From: Pseudomonadota bacterium
GTDB taxonomy: Bacteria; Pseudomonadota; Gammaproteobacteria; Acidiferrobacterales; UBA6901
DNA: 64,000 nt
Assembly: GCA_021785515.1 (NCBI GenBank)
Contig: JAJYEX010000005.1
Span: forward strand, 125,515-189,514
Reading direction: 5' to 3'
The notes below the pieces were generated by a model. The model did not search any database. It saw only the letters and a program-made list of their open reading frames with translations, and had not been told where the DNA came from. The position numbers and the translations under genes are program-made. Below, piece by piece: positions 28,369 to 37,856 of this stretch. Numbering within the stretch: the stretch's first letter is position 1; every line of letters begins with the position of its first letter.

Positions 28369-28614
28369 TCAGCCGAATCGCAGGCCGGCGCGCCGGTGGC
28401 GGGCCGGCGCGAGCCAGGCGACGTGCGGGTGAACCGCCTCTTCGCTAAGCAGGATTTCGACTGAAAGAAACCGGGCGAGCTGGGTATCCGTGGTTAGCCC
28501 CGAGATGCTCTCCCGCAGTTTGCGATAATGAAAATCATTGATATACAGGGTATTAGGATGGAATCCGTGGTCAGCATGGAAGTCACGGATGAGCCGGAAC
28601 AGAAAGCTGAGCAT
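28369..28614 (-). CDS. conserved hypothetical small protein
   Basis: The 81-residue product begins [18 protein letters not shown] and contains [19 protein letters not shown] and [20 protein letters not shown] think similar short proteins occur in other gammaproteobacteria, but I know of no function. There is no signal peptide. The ATG at 28614 has GGAG about ten bases upstream and is preferred to one 27 bases earlier. It lies between infA and bpt on the same strand. Three His residues near the middle and end could bind metal, which is speculation. Confidence 0.65.
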   Translation of the reverse strand: MLSFLFRLIRDFHADHGFHPNTLYINDFHYRKLRESISGLTTDTQLARFLSVEILLSEEAVHPHVAWLAPARHRRAGLRFG

Positions 28615-28806
28615 GGTCTGTCGTCTCCAGGGAGGAGCCATCCGCGGGTATCCGCGGAGGGCTCTGGTTCACTTTCGATGGCTGACCGGGGTTACAGCCT
28701 GCCGATCTCCATCAGCACCCGTGGCAAGGCTACCGGGAAATGATGACCACAGGATGACCGTGGGTGGCCAGGTTGAGGGCGGGCCGCGGGTGGCCGACGC
28801 GGCGGA

Positions 28807-29559
28807 TCAGGGGCGGTCCCCGGCCAGGGTATCCCAGCGTCCGTCACGGAGGGCCTCCAGCGGACGGAAGTTCTTTTTGTATGCCATTTTCGGACTCTGC
28901 TCGATCCAGTAGCCGAGGTAGAGCCACGACAGCCCCCGCCGTCTGGCTTCGGCAATCTGCCAGAGGATGGCGTAGACGCCGAGCGCACGGGTTCTCTCGT
29001 CGGGATTGTAGAACGTGTAAACGGCCGAGAGTCCGTCCGGCAGTACGTCGGTGACGGCAACGCCGAGCAGCTCTCCGTCACGCGCGCGTGATGATGTTTT
29101 CGTGGCGCGGGTACGCAGCTCGCAGAATTCGGTCTCGACCTGCGTGCTGCGCAGAAATCCGATGTATTTTCCCGGATCCGGATCATCCATGGTGGAGCCG
29201 GGGTGGCGGCCGGCCTGGTAGTGGCGGTACAGCGCAAAGTGTTCAGCGCTGAACGCGGGAGGTCTGACGGTCACCCGCACGTCGGCATTTCGTGCCCAGA
29301 CCCGTCGTTGTCCCCGGGATGGCCGGAAACGCTGGACAGGAAGGCGTACCGGAATGCAGGCGGCGCAATCCTGGCAGTAGGGCCGGTAGACCAGCTCGCC
29401 GCTGCGGCGGAAGCCCTGCTGCACAAAGTGCGCATAGCTGTGGGTGTCGAGAGCCTGTTGCGGGTCTACGAACACGATGGTGCTGCTGCGCTCCGGCAGG
29501 TAGCTGCAGGGATGCGGCATCGACAGATACAGGTTCGGCTTGCCCTGCGTTGCTGTCAT
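28807..29559 (-). CDS. bpt: aspartate/glutamate leucyltransferase Bpt
   Basis: Bpt moves Leu from Leu-tRNA to N-terminal Asp or Glu, making substrates for ClpS-ClpA. The protein (250 residues) has the family N-terminus HPCSYLPERSS, RPYCQDCAACIPVRLPV with the conserved Cys set, and LYLGYWIEQSPKMAYKKNF. ATG at 29557-29559 overlaps the aat stop as TAATG, suggesting coupling; another ATG at 29571 would add four residues. E. coli lacks this gene; it is common in other gammaproteobacteria. Confidence 0.95.
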   Translation of the reverse strand: MTATQGKPNLYLSMPHPCSYLPERSSTIVFVDPQQALDTHSYAHFVQQGFRRSGELVYRPYCQDCAACIPVRLPVQRFRPSRGQRRVWARNADVRVTVRPPAFSAEHFALYRHYQAGRHPGSTMDDPDPGKYIGFLRSTQVETEFCELRTRATKTSSRARDGELLGVAVTDVLPDGLSAVYTFYNPDERTRALGVYAILWQIAEARRRGLSWLYLGYWIEQSPKMAYKKNFRPLEALRDGRWDTLAGDRP

Positions 29560-30263
29560 TAGATTTGCCATCCAGGACTGATTTCGAAGGCCCAGCTTCC
29601 TGATTGCCCCGGGAGGCCGAGGGCGTGGCCGAGCAGTGACAGAAACGTTGACCGCGGAATCTCTTCCGCGCCCAGGCTGGACAGGTGCGCGGAGGTCACC
29701 TGGCAGTCGATCAGGCGGTACCCCCAGGCCTCGAGCTGCCGTACCAGATGGACCAGCGCGACCTTGGAAGCGTCGGTGGTCCGGCTAAACATCGATTCCC
29801 CGAAGAATGCGCCGCCGAGCGCCACCCCATACAGTCCGCCGACGAGATCCCGGCCGATCCAGGTCTCCACCGAATGGGCGTGTCCTGCCGCATGCAGGTC
29901 GCAGTAGGCGTCCTGCATCTCGGCTGTGATCCAGGTGCCTGGTTGGCCGCGGCGTGGCTCGGCGCAGCCCTCGATCACCTGCCGGAAGGCGTTATCAAGG
30001 GTGACGCGGAATCCGGAGTGTCTGAGGGTCTTGCGCAGACTGCGGGAGATTTTGAGCTGATCCGGGAACAGCACCATGCGGGGGTCGGGCGACCACCACA
30101 GTATCGGCTGCCCGGTCCCGTACCACGGAAAGATGCCGCAGCGATAGGCTTCGAGCAGACGGTCTGTGCTGAGGTCGCCGCCCACGGCCAGCAATCCCTC
30201 AGCTGAAGCGGTTTCCGGCGAGGGAAAGTGCACCGGGGATCCGTACGGCATCAATTTCGGCAT
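29559..30263 (-). CDS. aat: leucyl/phenylalanyl-tRNA-protein transferase
   Basis: Aat adds Leu or Phe to N-terminal Arg or Lys, creating N-degrons for ClpS. The 234-residue form from ATG 30263 has the E. coli length and matches it from [21 protein letters not shown] onward, with [31 protein letters not shown] and LIDCQV. The frame stays open upstream to 30377, so longer starts at 30314 or 30350 are possible. It sits between the FemAB-like gene and bpt in an apparent operon. Confidence 0.95.
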   Translation of the reverse strand: MPKLMPYGSPVHFPSPETASAEGLLAVGGDLSTDRLLEAYRCGIFPWYGTGQPILWWSPDPRMVLFPDQLKISRSLRKTLRHSGFRVTLDNAFRQVIEGCAEPRRGQPGTWITAEMQDAYCDLHAAGHAHSVETWIGRDLVGGLYGVALGGAFFGESMFSRTTDASKVALVHLVRQLEAWGYRLIDCQVTSAHLSSLGAEEIPRSTFLSLLGHALGLPGQSGSWAFEISPGWQI

Positions 30264-30339
30264 GGCCGGCACCGTGGCATGATTCCGCTGCGCCGCCGGA
30301 TGATCTGTCTGCATGCTGCCGCATTCGGAGCGCCTGCGT

Positions 30340-31485
30340 TCAGATTTCATGTCCTTTTTTGAATGGAGAATGTTCATTTAGTTCATCAAGATGGGAGGAC
30401 ATCGCGTGGTCCTCCCGTTCCAGGAAATCAGCGACCGCCCGGCCGAATTCCGGGTGGCGCAGCCAATGAGCGGAGTAGGTTCTGTTCGGCAGAAACCCGC
30501 GTGCCAGTTTGTGGCCGCCCTGGGCGCCACTCTCGAATCGCGCCAGCCCGCAGTCGATGCAGTACTCGATCGCACGGTAGTAGCAGGTCTCGAAATGCAG
30601 GCCCGGAATGTCTTCGAGACCCCCCCAGTAGCGGCCGTAGAGCGTATCGTTTCCCCGGAAATTGAGCGCCGCGGCAATGTCGGTATGGTCGCGGTGCGCG
30701 ACCACCATGACGATACGATCGCCCAGGGTTTTTCCCAGCGCAAGGAACAGCTCCAGGTTCAGAAAGGGCGCGCCTCCGTACTTGCGGATGGTGTCAAGAT
30801 GGAACTCGTAGAACCTGCGCCACTGTTCTGCGTCGATGTCGCTGCCGGTCAGCACGGTGGTGCCGATGCCTGCCTCCCGCAGCAGCTCGCGTTCGCGCCG
30901 GATTTTCTTGCGTTTCTGGGACGAAAAGTCCCCCAGAAATTCTCCGAAATCCCGGTAGCCCCGGTTGTGCCAGTGAAACTGGTAACCGGTTCTGCGCATC
31001 ATGCCGCAGGCTTCCAGGACCGGCAGGTCCTCGTCCGTGGGAAACAGCCAGTGCAGCGACGACACGTTCAGGCTATCGGCCAGATCACGCGCCGCGCCAA
31101 CCAGTTGCCTGCGGATCGTGTTCGGGTCTGGCCCGGGTGCCACAAGCAGGCGCGGACCCGCTGCCGGGGTAAACGGGACTGTCGCCACCAGCTTCGGATA
31201 GTAGCGCAGGCCGGCACGGCGGTAGGCATCGGCCCACGCCCAGTCGAAAACGAATTCTCCGAACGAGTGGCTCTTGAGGTAGAGCGGTACCGCGCCGACC
31301 AGCCGATCGTTCGAGTCGTGCAGCAGCAGGTGGCGTGCCGACCATCCGGTGGCGTCGATGGCACACCCGCTGTATTCCAGCGCATGGAGGAATGCATGGC
31401 AGAGAAATGGATTGTCGCTGCCTGCCACGCCATCCCAGTCCTCCGGCCGGACCTGTCCTAGGCTTTCCGCAACCGACGCCCGCAT
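30340..31485 (-). CDS. GNAT/FemAB-like acyltransferase (peptidogalycan family)
   Basis: The 381-residue protein belongs to the family called peptidogalycan biosynthesis/recognition (DUF482-like), a double GNAT fold. Segments seen are [15 protein letters not shown] near the N-terminus, [26 protein letters not shown], and [16 protein letters not shown] followed by [15 protein letters not shown]. No signal peptide. These proteins often lie next to aat, as here. The substrate is not established; tRNA-dependent aminoacyl transfer is a family analogy only. Confidence 0.87.
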   Translation of the reverse strand: MRASVAESLGQVRPEDWDGVAGSDNPFLCHAFLHALEYSGCAIDATGWSARHLLLHDSNDRLVGAVPLYLKSHSFGEFVFDWAWADAYRRAGLRYYPKLVATVPFTPAAGPRLLVAPGPDPNTIRRQLVGAARDLADSLNVSSLHWLFPTDEDLPVLEACGMMRRTGYQFHWHNRGYRDFGEFLGDFSSQKRKKIRRERELLREAGIGTTVLTGSDIDAEQWRRFYEFHLDTIRKYGGAPFLNLELFLALGKTLGDRIVMVVAHRDHTDIAAALNFRGNDTLYGRYWGGLEDIPGLHFETCYYRAIEYCIDCGLARFESGAQGGHKLARGFLPNRTYSAHWLRHPEFGRAVADFLEREDHAMSSHLDELNEHSPFKKGHEI

Positions 31486-31701
31486 GGGACCAGTTTAATA
31501 CTGCAACCCGCTGCGGGCCACGGTATTTTGAATTATCAGGCGGATTGGCCCACAATACCTGCGGCTGTTGCGATCCGGCAACCGCCCGAGATGTGCAGAT
31601 CGCGGCAGGCGGGCACGGCGCTTCATGGAAACGACTACACCACCTCGGCTACGCCCGGGCGATGCCCGCAGACGGTGTCCGGCGCGCGCAGGGTCCGCCT
31701 G

Positions 31702-33321
31702 ATGGCGTTGCGTCTGGCCATTGCCCAGGCCAACCTCCTGGTCGGCGACGTGCCCGGCAATGTCGAGCGGGTGCTGCGCATGACCGGTGATGCCCGCCGC
31801 ATGGGGGCCAACGCCGTGGTTTTCCCGGAACTGACCCTTACGGGCTATCCTCCCGAAGATCTCCTGCTGCGCGATGCGCTTTACAATCAGATACGCACGG
31901 GGCTCGACCGTCTGTGTCGCGAGGCGCGCGGCATTGATCTGATTGTCGGCTACCCGCGGCGTCTTGATGGCCGTGTCTTCAATGCGGTTTCCGTGGTTCG
32001 CGACGGGGTCTTGGCGGCGACCTATCACAAACATCTGCTGCCGAACTACGGTGTGTTTGACGAGAAGCGTTACTTTGAGGCTGGCACTGCCCCGTGCGTT
32101 GTGGAGATCGCGGGCGTTCCGGTGGGTCTGACGATCTGCGAGGATGTGTGGCAGCCGCAGCCGGTGCGCCTGACGGCACAGGCAGGAGCGCGGCTTATGG
32201 TAACCATCAATGCCTCTCCCTATCACATGGAGAAGGGTCGCGAGCGCGAGCAGATCATGGCAATACGTGCCCGCGAGAACCGGTTGCCCTCGGTCTACGT
32301 GAATCTCGTCGGAGGGCAGGACGAGCTCGTCTTTGACGGAGACTCGTTCGTGGTCGACGCCGCCGGGGAGGTCGTGCAGCGTTTTCCGGCCTTCGAACAG
32401 GGCCTGTATGCGGTCGATTTCAGTGTGCACGGAGACACCGTGGTTCCGGCCGCGGCGGAACTGCCGACACCGGGGCCGCTCGAAGAAGAGGTGTATCGTG
32501 CGCTCGTGCTGGGCGTGCGCGACTACGTGGAGAAGAACCGCTTTCCCGGAGTGGCCATCGGCCTGTCCGGCGGCATCGATTCGGCGCTCACTCTGTGCAT
32601 CGCCGTCGATGCCCTGGGCGCGGAACGGGTGGAAACGCTGATGATGCCGTCGCGTTTCACAGCGAGCATGAGTCTGGAGGATGCCCGGGCAATGGCGCGG
32701 ACCCTCGGCGTGCGTTACTCTGTCATCCCGATCGAGCCGATGGTCGAGGCGTTCAACGCGGCGTTGCGCAAGGAATTCCAGGGGCGCAAACCTGACGTCA
32801 CGGAGGAGAACATCCAGGCACGCATACGTGGCAGTCTGCTGATGGCGGTCTCCAACAAGACTGGACGCCTGGTGCTCACCACCGGGAACAAAAGTGAAAT
32901 GGCGGTAGGCTATGCGACGCTCTACGGCGACATGGCCGGCGGCTACGCGGCGGTCAAGGACGTGTTCAAGACCCTGGTGTACCGGCTGGCAGCTTACCGC
33001 AACCGCATTTCTGCTGCGATCCCCCTGAGGGTCATTGATCGACCGCCGTCGGCCGAGCTTGCCGACGGCCAGCTGGATTCGGACAGCCTGCCACCGTACG
33101 ATGTGCTGGATCCGATACTGGGGTTGTATATAGAGCATGACCGGTCCCCGCAGGAAATCACCGCCGCCGGCTTTGATGCGGCCACGGTGGCGCGCGTGGT
33201 TGCGATGGTGGACCGCAACGAGTACAAGCGCCGTCAGGCGGCGCCCGGGGTGCGCATCACGCGCCGCGCCTTCGGCCGGGACCGTCGTTACCCCATCACT
33301 TCGGGTTACAGAGAACTATAG
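31702..33321 (+). CDS. nadE: glutamine-dependent NAD+ synthetase
   Basis: NadE amidates nicotinic acid adenine dinucleotide to NAD using Gln. The 539-residue protein has an N-terminal nitrilase-type glutaminase with Glu in FPELTLTGY, Lys in YHKHLLPNY and Cys in LTICEDVW, then an NAD synthetase domain with SGGIDSAL and TTGNKSEMAVGY. The ATG at 31702 matches the family N-terminus MALRLAIAQAN and has AGGG upstream; an upstream extension in frame is unlikely. glnB lies 88 bases downstream. Confidence 0.97.
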   Translation: MALRLAIAQANLLVGDVPGNVERVLRMTGDARRMGANAVVFPELTLTGYPPEDLLLRDALYNQIRTGLDRLCREARGIDLIVGYPRRLDGRVFNAVSVVRDGVLAATYHKHLLPNYGVFDEKRYFEAGTAPCVVEIAGVPVGLTICEDVWQPQPVRLTAQAGARLMVTINASPYHMEKGREREQIMAIRARENRLPSVYVNLVGGQDELVFDGDSFVVDAAGEVVQRFPAFEQGLYAVDFSVHGDTVVPAAAELPTPGPLEEEVYRALVLGVRDYVEKNRFPGVAIGLSGGIDSALTLCIAVDALGAERVETLMMPSRFTASMSLEDARAMARTLGVRYSVIPIEPMVEAFNAALRKEFQGRKPDVTEENIQARIRGSLLMAVSNKTGRLVLTTGNKSEMAVGYATLYGDMAGGYAAVKDVFKTLVYRLAAYRNRISAAIPLRVIDRPPSAELADGQLDSDSLPPYDVLDPILGLYIEHDRSPQEITAAGFDAATVARVVAMVDRNEYKRRQAAPGVRITRRAFGRDRRYPITSGYREL

Positions 33322-33339
33322 GGCCTGATGCCGCGGCAC

Positions 33340-33368
33340 TTGCAAAGCGCGCTGCGCGCGGATATATA
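33340..33368 (+). promoter_or_regulatory. glnB: candidate sigma-70 promoter of glnB
   Basis: TTGCAA at 33340-33345 and TATATA at 33363-33368 are spaced by exactly 17 bases. The spacer contains a GCGC-rich palindromic stretch. The glnB ATG is 42 bases downstream. This would allow glnB expression apart from nadE. Confidence 0.45.
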
Positions 33369-33376
33369 AGAGATAG

Positions 33377-33748
<372 letters not shown>

Positions 33749-33773
33749 GCGGACCGGACGCTGCCCGGAGCGT

Positions 33774-34556
33774 TCACCCTGCAGCAAGAGCGCGGATCTG
33801 TCCGATGTAGTGACTGTCCGGGAAATTCAGTTCCAGCACCCGCAGGCTGTCATCGGCGAGTTGCTTCATTCCCATCTTCTCGTAAGCCATGGCCTGGATG
33901 GCCAGCGCCTCTTCGACCGCCGGTGTGCGCGAGTAGTGTTCGATGACGTACTTCGCCCGGCTTGCCGCTGCGACATAGGCGCCACGCTTGTAGTAGTACT
34001 GCGCAATATTGAGCTGGCTCTTTGCCATCAGATTGAGCAGATAGTCCATGCGTTTGCGGCTGTCGGCCGCGTAGCGGCTGCGGGGAAAGCGGTTGACGAC
34101 CACGCGGAAGGCATCGTAGGCATCCACCAGACGTTTGGTGTCCCGGCGGGTGCGGCTGTGACCCGAGAACAGGTTCGAAAGGGTGCTGTGGTGGAAGCCG
34201 AAATTCGCCAGGCCCTTGAGATAGTAGGCGTAATCCACATACTGGTAGGTCGGGTGCAGGCGGATGAACCGGTCTGCGGCATCGATGGCCTCGTTCGGGT
34301 GGCTATCCTTATAATACGCATAGGCAATGTCGATCTGCGCCTGCTCGGCGTAGGCACCGTAGGGGAAGCGCGCGTTGAGGGTCTGGAAATTCTTGATCGC
34401 GCGGGAATAGTCTCCATGGGTGAGGGCGTACAGCCCGTCCCGGTAAAAATGTGCCGCAGACTCGTTACTGTTTCCGGAGCGCTTCAGGGTAGAGCAGCCG
34501 GCGAGGATGGCGGTGGCGGTGACAGCCGCGATACGGCGCAAATTTATGGACGGCAT
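33774..34556 (-). CDS. bamD: outer membrane assembly lipoprotein BamD
   Basis: BamD is an essential part of the BAM complex that inserts beta-barrels. The 260-residue product has a lipobox LAGC (Cys21), then TPR-type units: AAHFYRDGLYAL, AIKNFQTLNARFPYGAYAEQAQI, EAIDAADRFIRLHPTY and QYYYKRGAYVAAASRAKYVI. Length matches E. coli BamD (245). The ATG at 34554-34556 opens the lipoprotein signal directly. It is divergent from rluD, as in E. coli. The start codons overlap on CATG. Confidence 0.95.
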   Translation of the reverse strand: MPSINLRRIAAVTATAILAGCSTLKRSGNSNESAAHFYRDGLYALTHGDYSRAIKNFQTLNARFPYGAYAEQAQIDIAYAYYKDSHPNEAIDAADRFIRLHPTYQYVDYAYYLKGLANFGFHHSTLSNLFSGHSRTRRDTKRLVDAYDAFRVVVNRFPRSRYAADSRKRMDYLLNLMAKSQLNIAQYYYKRGAYVAAASRAKYVIEHYSRTPAVEEALAIQAMAYEKMGMKQLADDSLRVLELNFPDSHYIGQIRALAAG

Positions 34557-35616
34557 GAGTTCACATCGGACTTTGAGTGATGCGAAGAATACTCCGAATC
34601 TCCCGGCACGAGAAGCCGTTGCGGTGCCCGTGAGTGGTGTGGAGTCCACGGTAGTGTCGCTATGCCTGCCAGCCGCGCAGGCGGGGCAGCGACTGGACCA
34701 GGCGCTGGCCGGTCTGCTGCCGGAGTACTCGCGTTCCCTGATCCAGAAATGGATCCGGTCCGGTCTGGTGCAAATCAACGCGGCCACCGCACGCGCACGC
34801 GACCGCGTCCGGGGCGGGGAGCAGGTCCGTATTTCCATCGAGCCGTCGGCGGGCGAGAGCTGGGAGGCGCAGGCCATTCCGGTCAGCGTGGTCTATGAGG
34901 ACGATGAGCTGCTGGTCGTCGACAAGCCGGCAGGGCTGGTGGTGCATCCGGCTGCCGGCAACTGGGAAGGGACCCTGCTCAATGCGTTGCTCAATCGGGA
35001 TCCGCAACTGCGGCAGCTGCCGCGGGCCGGTATTGTGCACCGGCTTGACAAGGACACCTCGGGGTTGCTGGTGGTAGCGCGCACCGAACGCGCCCGCCGC
35101 GACCTGACCGAGCAGCTGCGCCAACGTAGCCTGACGCGTGAATACCTCACCGTTGTGTGTGGCGTCGCGGTGGCGGGCGGGACGATAGATGCGCCGATCA
35201 GCCGGCATCGGGTGCATCGCAAGCGCATGACCGTGAGCGCGGGTGGCCGGGACGCGGTCAGCCATTTCCGGGTGGAAGCCCGCTACCGGGCCCACAGTCT
35301 GCTGCGGGTCAGCCTGGAGTCCGGCCGAACCCACCAGATCCGGGTACATATGGCTCATCAGCGGTTTCCGGTGTTCGGAGACCCGGTGTATGGCGGCCGG
35401 CTTCACATTCCGCCGCTCAGCAGCGAAGCGTTTGCCGCCGTCCTGCGTGCATTCCGACGCCAGGCGCTGCACGCTGCGCGCCTCGCGCTGGTGCACCCCG
35501 CAAGTGGCGAGACCGTTTCCTGGTCGAGCCCCCTTCCGGCCGATATGGCAGCACTTGTCGAAGCATTGGAGGGGGACATGCGGGCGCACGCAGCCGGTCG
35601 CCGGCGCAATGGCTAG
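34555..35616 (+). CDS. rluD: 23S rRNA pseudouridine synthase RluD
   Basis: RluD makes pseudouridines 1911, 1915 and 1917 in helix 69 of 23S rRNA. The protein has an S4 domain (QRLDQALAGLLPEYSRSLIQ), VYEDDELLVVDKPAGLVVHP, catalytic Asp in HRLDKDTSGLL, and GRTHQIRVHMAH. The conserved part starts about 40 residues in. ATG at 34555 is used, but a GTG near 34630 would also fit and would leave room for a promoter. pgeF overlaps its end by eight bases. Confidence 0.94.
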   Translation: MSSHRTLSDAKNTPNLPAREAVAVPVSGVESTVVSLCLPAAQAGQRLDQALAGLLPEYSRSLIQKWIRSGLVQINAATARARDRVRGGEQVRISIEPSAGESWEAQAIPVSVVYEDDELLVVDKPAGLVVHPAAGNWEGTLLNALLNRDPQLRQLPRAGIVHRLDKDTSGLLVVARTERARRDLTEQLRQRSLTREYLTVVCGVAVAGGTIDAPISRHRVHRKRMTVSAGGRDAVSHFRVEARYRAHSLLRVSLESGRTHQIRVHMAHQRFPVFGDPVYGGRLHIPPLSSEAFAAVLRAFRRQALHAARLALVHPASGETVSWSSPLPADMAALVEALEGDMRAHAAGRRRNG

Positions 35617-36352
35617 TTTTGGCGATTGCCTCTTGCCGGATTGGCCGGCACCGCCCTGGGTGAAGGCGCTCACGACGGTTCGCGGCGGCGGATCCAGCGG
35701 CCATCCCTACGATAGCCTCAACCTCGGGTCGCACGTGGGTGACGATCCGCAGGCCGTGGCACGCAACCGGGCGCAGCTGCGTGCGGCGTTCGGTTTCCCG
35801 ACGGAACCGGCCTGGCTCAGGCAGGTGCATGGCACGCGGGTCGTGCCCGCGGCAGAGGTCGGCCCGGATACCGCCGCGGACGGCAGTTTTGCCGACCGTC
35901 CCGGTTCGGTTTGTGCGGTCCTGACTGCCGACTGCCTGCCGGTTTTGCTTTGCGACGCGACCGGCACCAGGGTGGCGGCGCTGCATGCGGGCTGGCGGGG
36001 ACTGGCTGCCGGGATCATCGAGCACGGCATTGAAGCGATGGGACGGATACCGCAGACCCTCATGGCCTGGCTGGGGCCGGCCATCGGGCCGACGGCCTTC
36101 GAAGTGGGCCCGGAGGTGATGGGGGCGCTGGCCGGGGACGATGCGGAAGCCCGCGCGCTGTTCACCCCTGGTCGCGGCGACAGGCTGTTCGCCGATTTCT
36201 ATGGGCTCGCGCGCCTGCGCCTGCGCCGGGCTGGAGTGGCGGCGGTCTACGGTGGCGGCCTGTGCACGGTCGCCGATCCCGGAAGGTTCTACTCCTATCG
36301 CCGCGATGGGGTGTGCGGGCGGATGGCGTCGCTCATCTGGCTGGAGCAATGA
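35609..36352 (+). CDS. pgeF: peptidoglycan editing factor PgeF (YfiH, multicopper polyphenol oxidoreductase-like)
   Basis: The 247-residue protein has the conserved Zn-binding residues of the YfiH/LACC1 family: His in LRQVHGTRVV, Cys in TADCLPVLL and His in ALHAGWRGLAAG. E. coli PgeF prevents wrong amino acids in peptidoglycan; relatives also act on purine nucleosides. The ATG at 35609 overlaps the rluD stop (AATGGCTAG), the coupling seen in E. coli. Ends SYRRDGVCGRMASLIWL, the usual C-terminus. Confidence 0.95.
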   Translation: MASFGDCLLPDWPAPPWVKALTTVRGGGSSGHPYDSLNLGSHVGDDPQAVARNRAQLRAAFGFPTEPAWLRQVHGTRVVPAAEVGPDTAADGSFADRPGSVCAVLTADCLPVLLCDATGTRVAALHAGWRGLAAGIIEHGIEAMGRIPQTLMAWLGPAIGPTAFEVGPEVMGALAGDDAEARALFTPGRGDRLFADFYGLARLRLRRAGVAAVYGGGLCTVADPGRFYSYRRDGVCGRMASLIWLEQ

Positions 36353-36406
36353 ACGGCAGACGCGCTGCCGGGGATGCTGGCGGTTCGGTAACCGGGATTC
36401 CCGGCC

Positions 36407-37672
36407 TCAGACTGCGACGGTGGGCAGGTAATTGTTGGCGTTGATGTTGTAGGCGCCGCTCGGCAGGACCCGCCGTATCTCGGGTATCATCCCGGATGTT
36501 TCCGCACCGGCACCGTACAGGTCAATCACCGGGACCACGGCGTGGGGTTTCTTGTTTTCGTCGAGCACCACGGCCACTTTCGGCCGCAGGCGGCGTTCCC
36601 GGTTCACCGTGATCACGACGCCCACGCTGCCGGTGTTCAATTCCACGATGCTACCGATAGGATAGATGCCCATGCACTGGATGAACTGTTCCACCAATGC
36701 CGGATGAAAGTCCGTTCCGCGCGCATCATAGAGCCTGGCGAGCGCGTCGTAGGCGGACAGCCCGGCGTGATAGGAGCGGTCGCTGGTGATCGCGTCATAT
36801 GAATCGACCACTGCCCCGATCAGGCCGAACAGGCCGATCTTCTCGCCGGTGATGCCGTTGATGTACCCCGTACCGCCATAACGTTCGTGGTGGGAGTGTG
36901 CCACGGTCACGGCCGCCGCCGGAATGCCGCGGGTGTTGTCGAGGATCTGTACCCCGAGCGGTACGTGGCTCTTCATGATTTCGTACTCGCGGTCGGTCAG
37001 CCGGGCCGGTTTGTTCAGAATATCGTTCGGCACCCTGAGCTTGCCTATGTCATGGAGCAGTGCCCCCGTGCCCAGCAGCTCGAGGTCCTCTTCCGACAGG
37101 CCCAGGTGGCGGCCAAACGTCAGGGCCAGGATGCATACCCGTAGACTGTGCAGGGCGGTGTATTCATCCTTGTTCTTGAGCTGTGTCAGCCATACCAGTG
37201 CGTCCGGGTTGCGCACCACGCTCTCGACCATTCCGCCTATGGCATATCTCGTCCGCTGGATGTCGAGGCTGCGACCGAGCCGGACATCATCCATGATGGT
37301 ATATATGAGTTCGCGGGTAGTTGATTCCAGGATGCGGGCCGAACCCATTTCCTGATCAAGGCTCACCTGGTCCCGGTAGCGCGCCGGTGCGCGGTGCGGA
37401 ATCAGCCTGGGCAGCACATCGGCGTAACCGGTGTCTCCAGTGATGATCGTGGACGGCGTGGCAGAGGCCAGAGGTCTGGTATGCGGTGCCATGGGCTTCC
37501 CCGGATCATCCGTGATGTACACGTACTGACACAGGCTGCGCAGGGTGCTCAGTTCTTCGTCGGTACGGATCTCAAAGCCTTGGAACAGAAAAGGAGTACC
37601 CACCCACGGGCGGTCGAGCTCGTAGACGTACATTCCTTTACGTAGTTCCTGCACATCAATCTTGCGGTTCAT
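36407..37672 (-). CDS. HD-GYP-like phosphodiesterase with DUF3391 domain
   Basis: The 421-residue protein has an N-terminal DUF3391 (KIDVQELRKGMYVYELDRPW), then an HD-GYP domain. The metal-binding HD is intact in LLHDIGKLRVP, as is SHHERY. The hallmark HHExxDGxGYP reads HHERYGGTGYI, so the usual Asp is Gly and the Pro of GYP is Ile. Activity on cyclic di-GMP is therefore uncertain. The C-terminal part (about 320-421) is family-typical. ATG at 37672 is preferred to a TTG two codons earlier. It is convergent with pgeF. Confidence 0.88.
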   Translation of the reverse strand: MNRKIDVQELRKGMYVYELDRPWVGTPFLFQGFEIRTDEELSTLRSLCQYVYITDDPGKPMAPHTRPLASATPSTIITGDTGYADVLPRLIPHRAPARYRDQVSLDQEMGSARILESTTRELIYTIMDDVRLGRSLDIQRTRYAIGGMVESVVRNPDALVWLTQLKNKDEYTALHSLRVCILALTFGRHLGLSEEDLELLGTGALLHDIGKLRVPNDILNKPARLTDREYEIMKSHVPLGVQILDNTRGIPAAAVTVAHSHHERYGGTGYINGITGEKIGLFGLIGAVVDSYDAITSDRSYHAGLSAYDALARLYDARGTDFHPALVEQFIQCMGIYPIGSIVELNTGSVGVVITVNRERRLRPKVAVVLDENKKPHAVVPVIDLYGAGAETSGMIPEIRRVLPSGAYNINANNYLPTVAV

Positions 37673-37856
37673 GGACAAATCTGCACTGCTTGATTATCGC
37701 AGGACGCGCCTTGGAGGAAGAATGTTCCACGGCCGTTCCTGGGCATTTTGCCTGTAAAGCCTTAAACTAATTCTAGTCCAAGCGTTTGCGGTGCTCCACC
37801 CGGTGCCAGGTGTCGACCCGCGGACGCAGTATATGGCCTCATGTAGGTCCATGTAT

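Noticed and set aside
31495-33138. 547-codon minus-strand frame opposite nadE
   Set aside because: nadE carries all catalytic motifs on the plus strand; the antisense frame is His/Arg-rich with no domain.
33325-33350. GGCAC...TTGCA ahead of glnB as a sigma-54 promoter
   Set aside because: The spacing between GG and GC is five bases instead of ten, so it does not fit RpoN; a sigma-70 pair fits better.
37717-37752. 11-codon plus-strand frame after GGAGGAAGA
   Set aside because: Good ribosome site, but nothing on the plus strand follows that it could lead; both neighbours run the other way.
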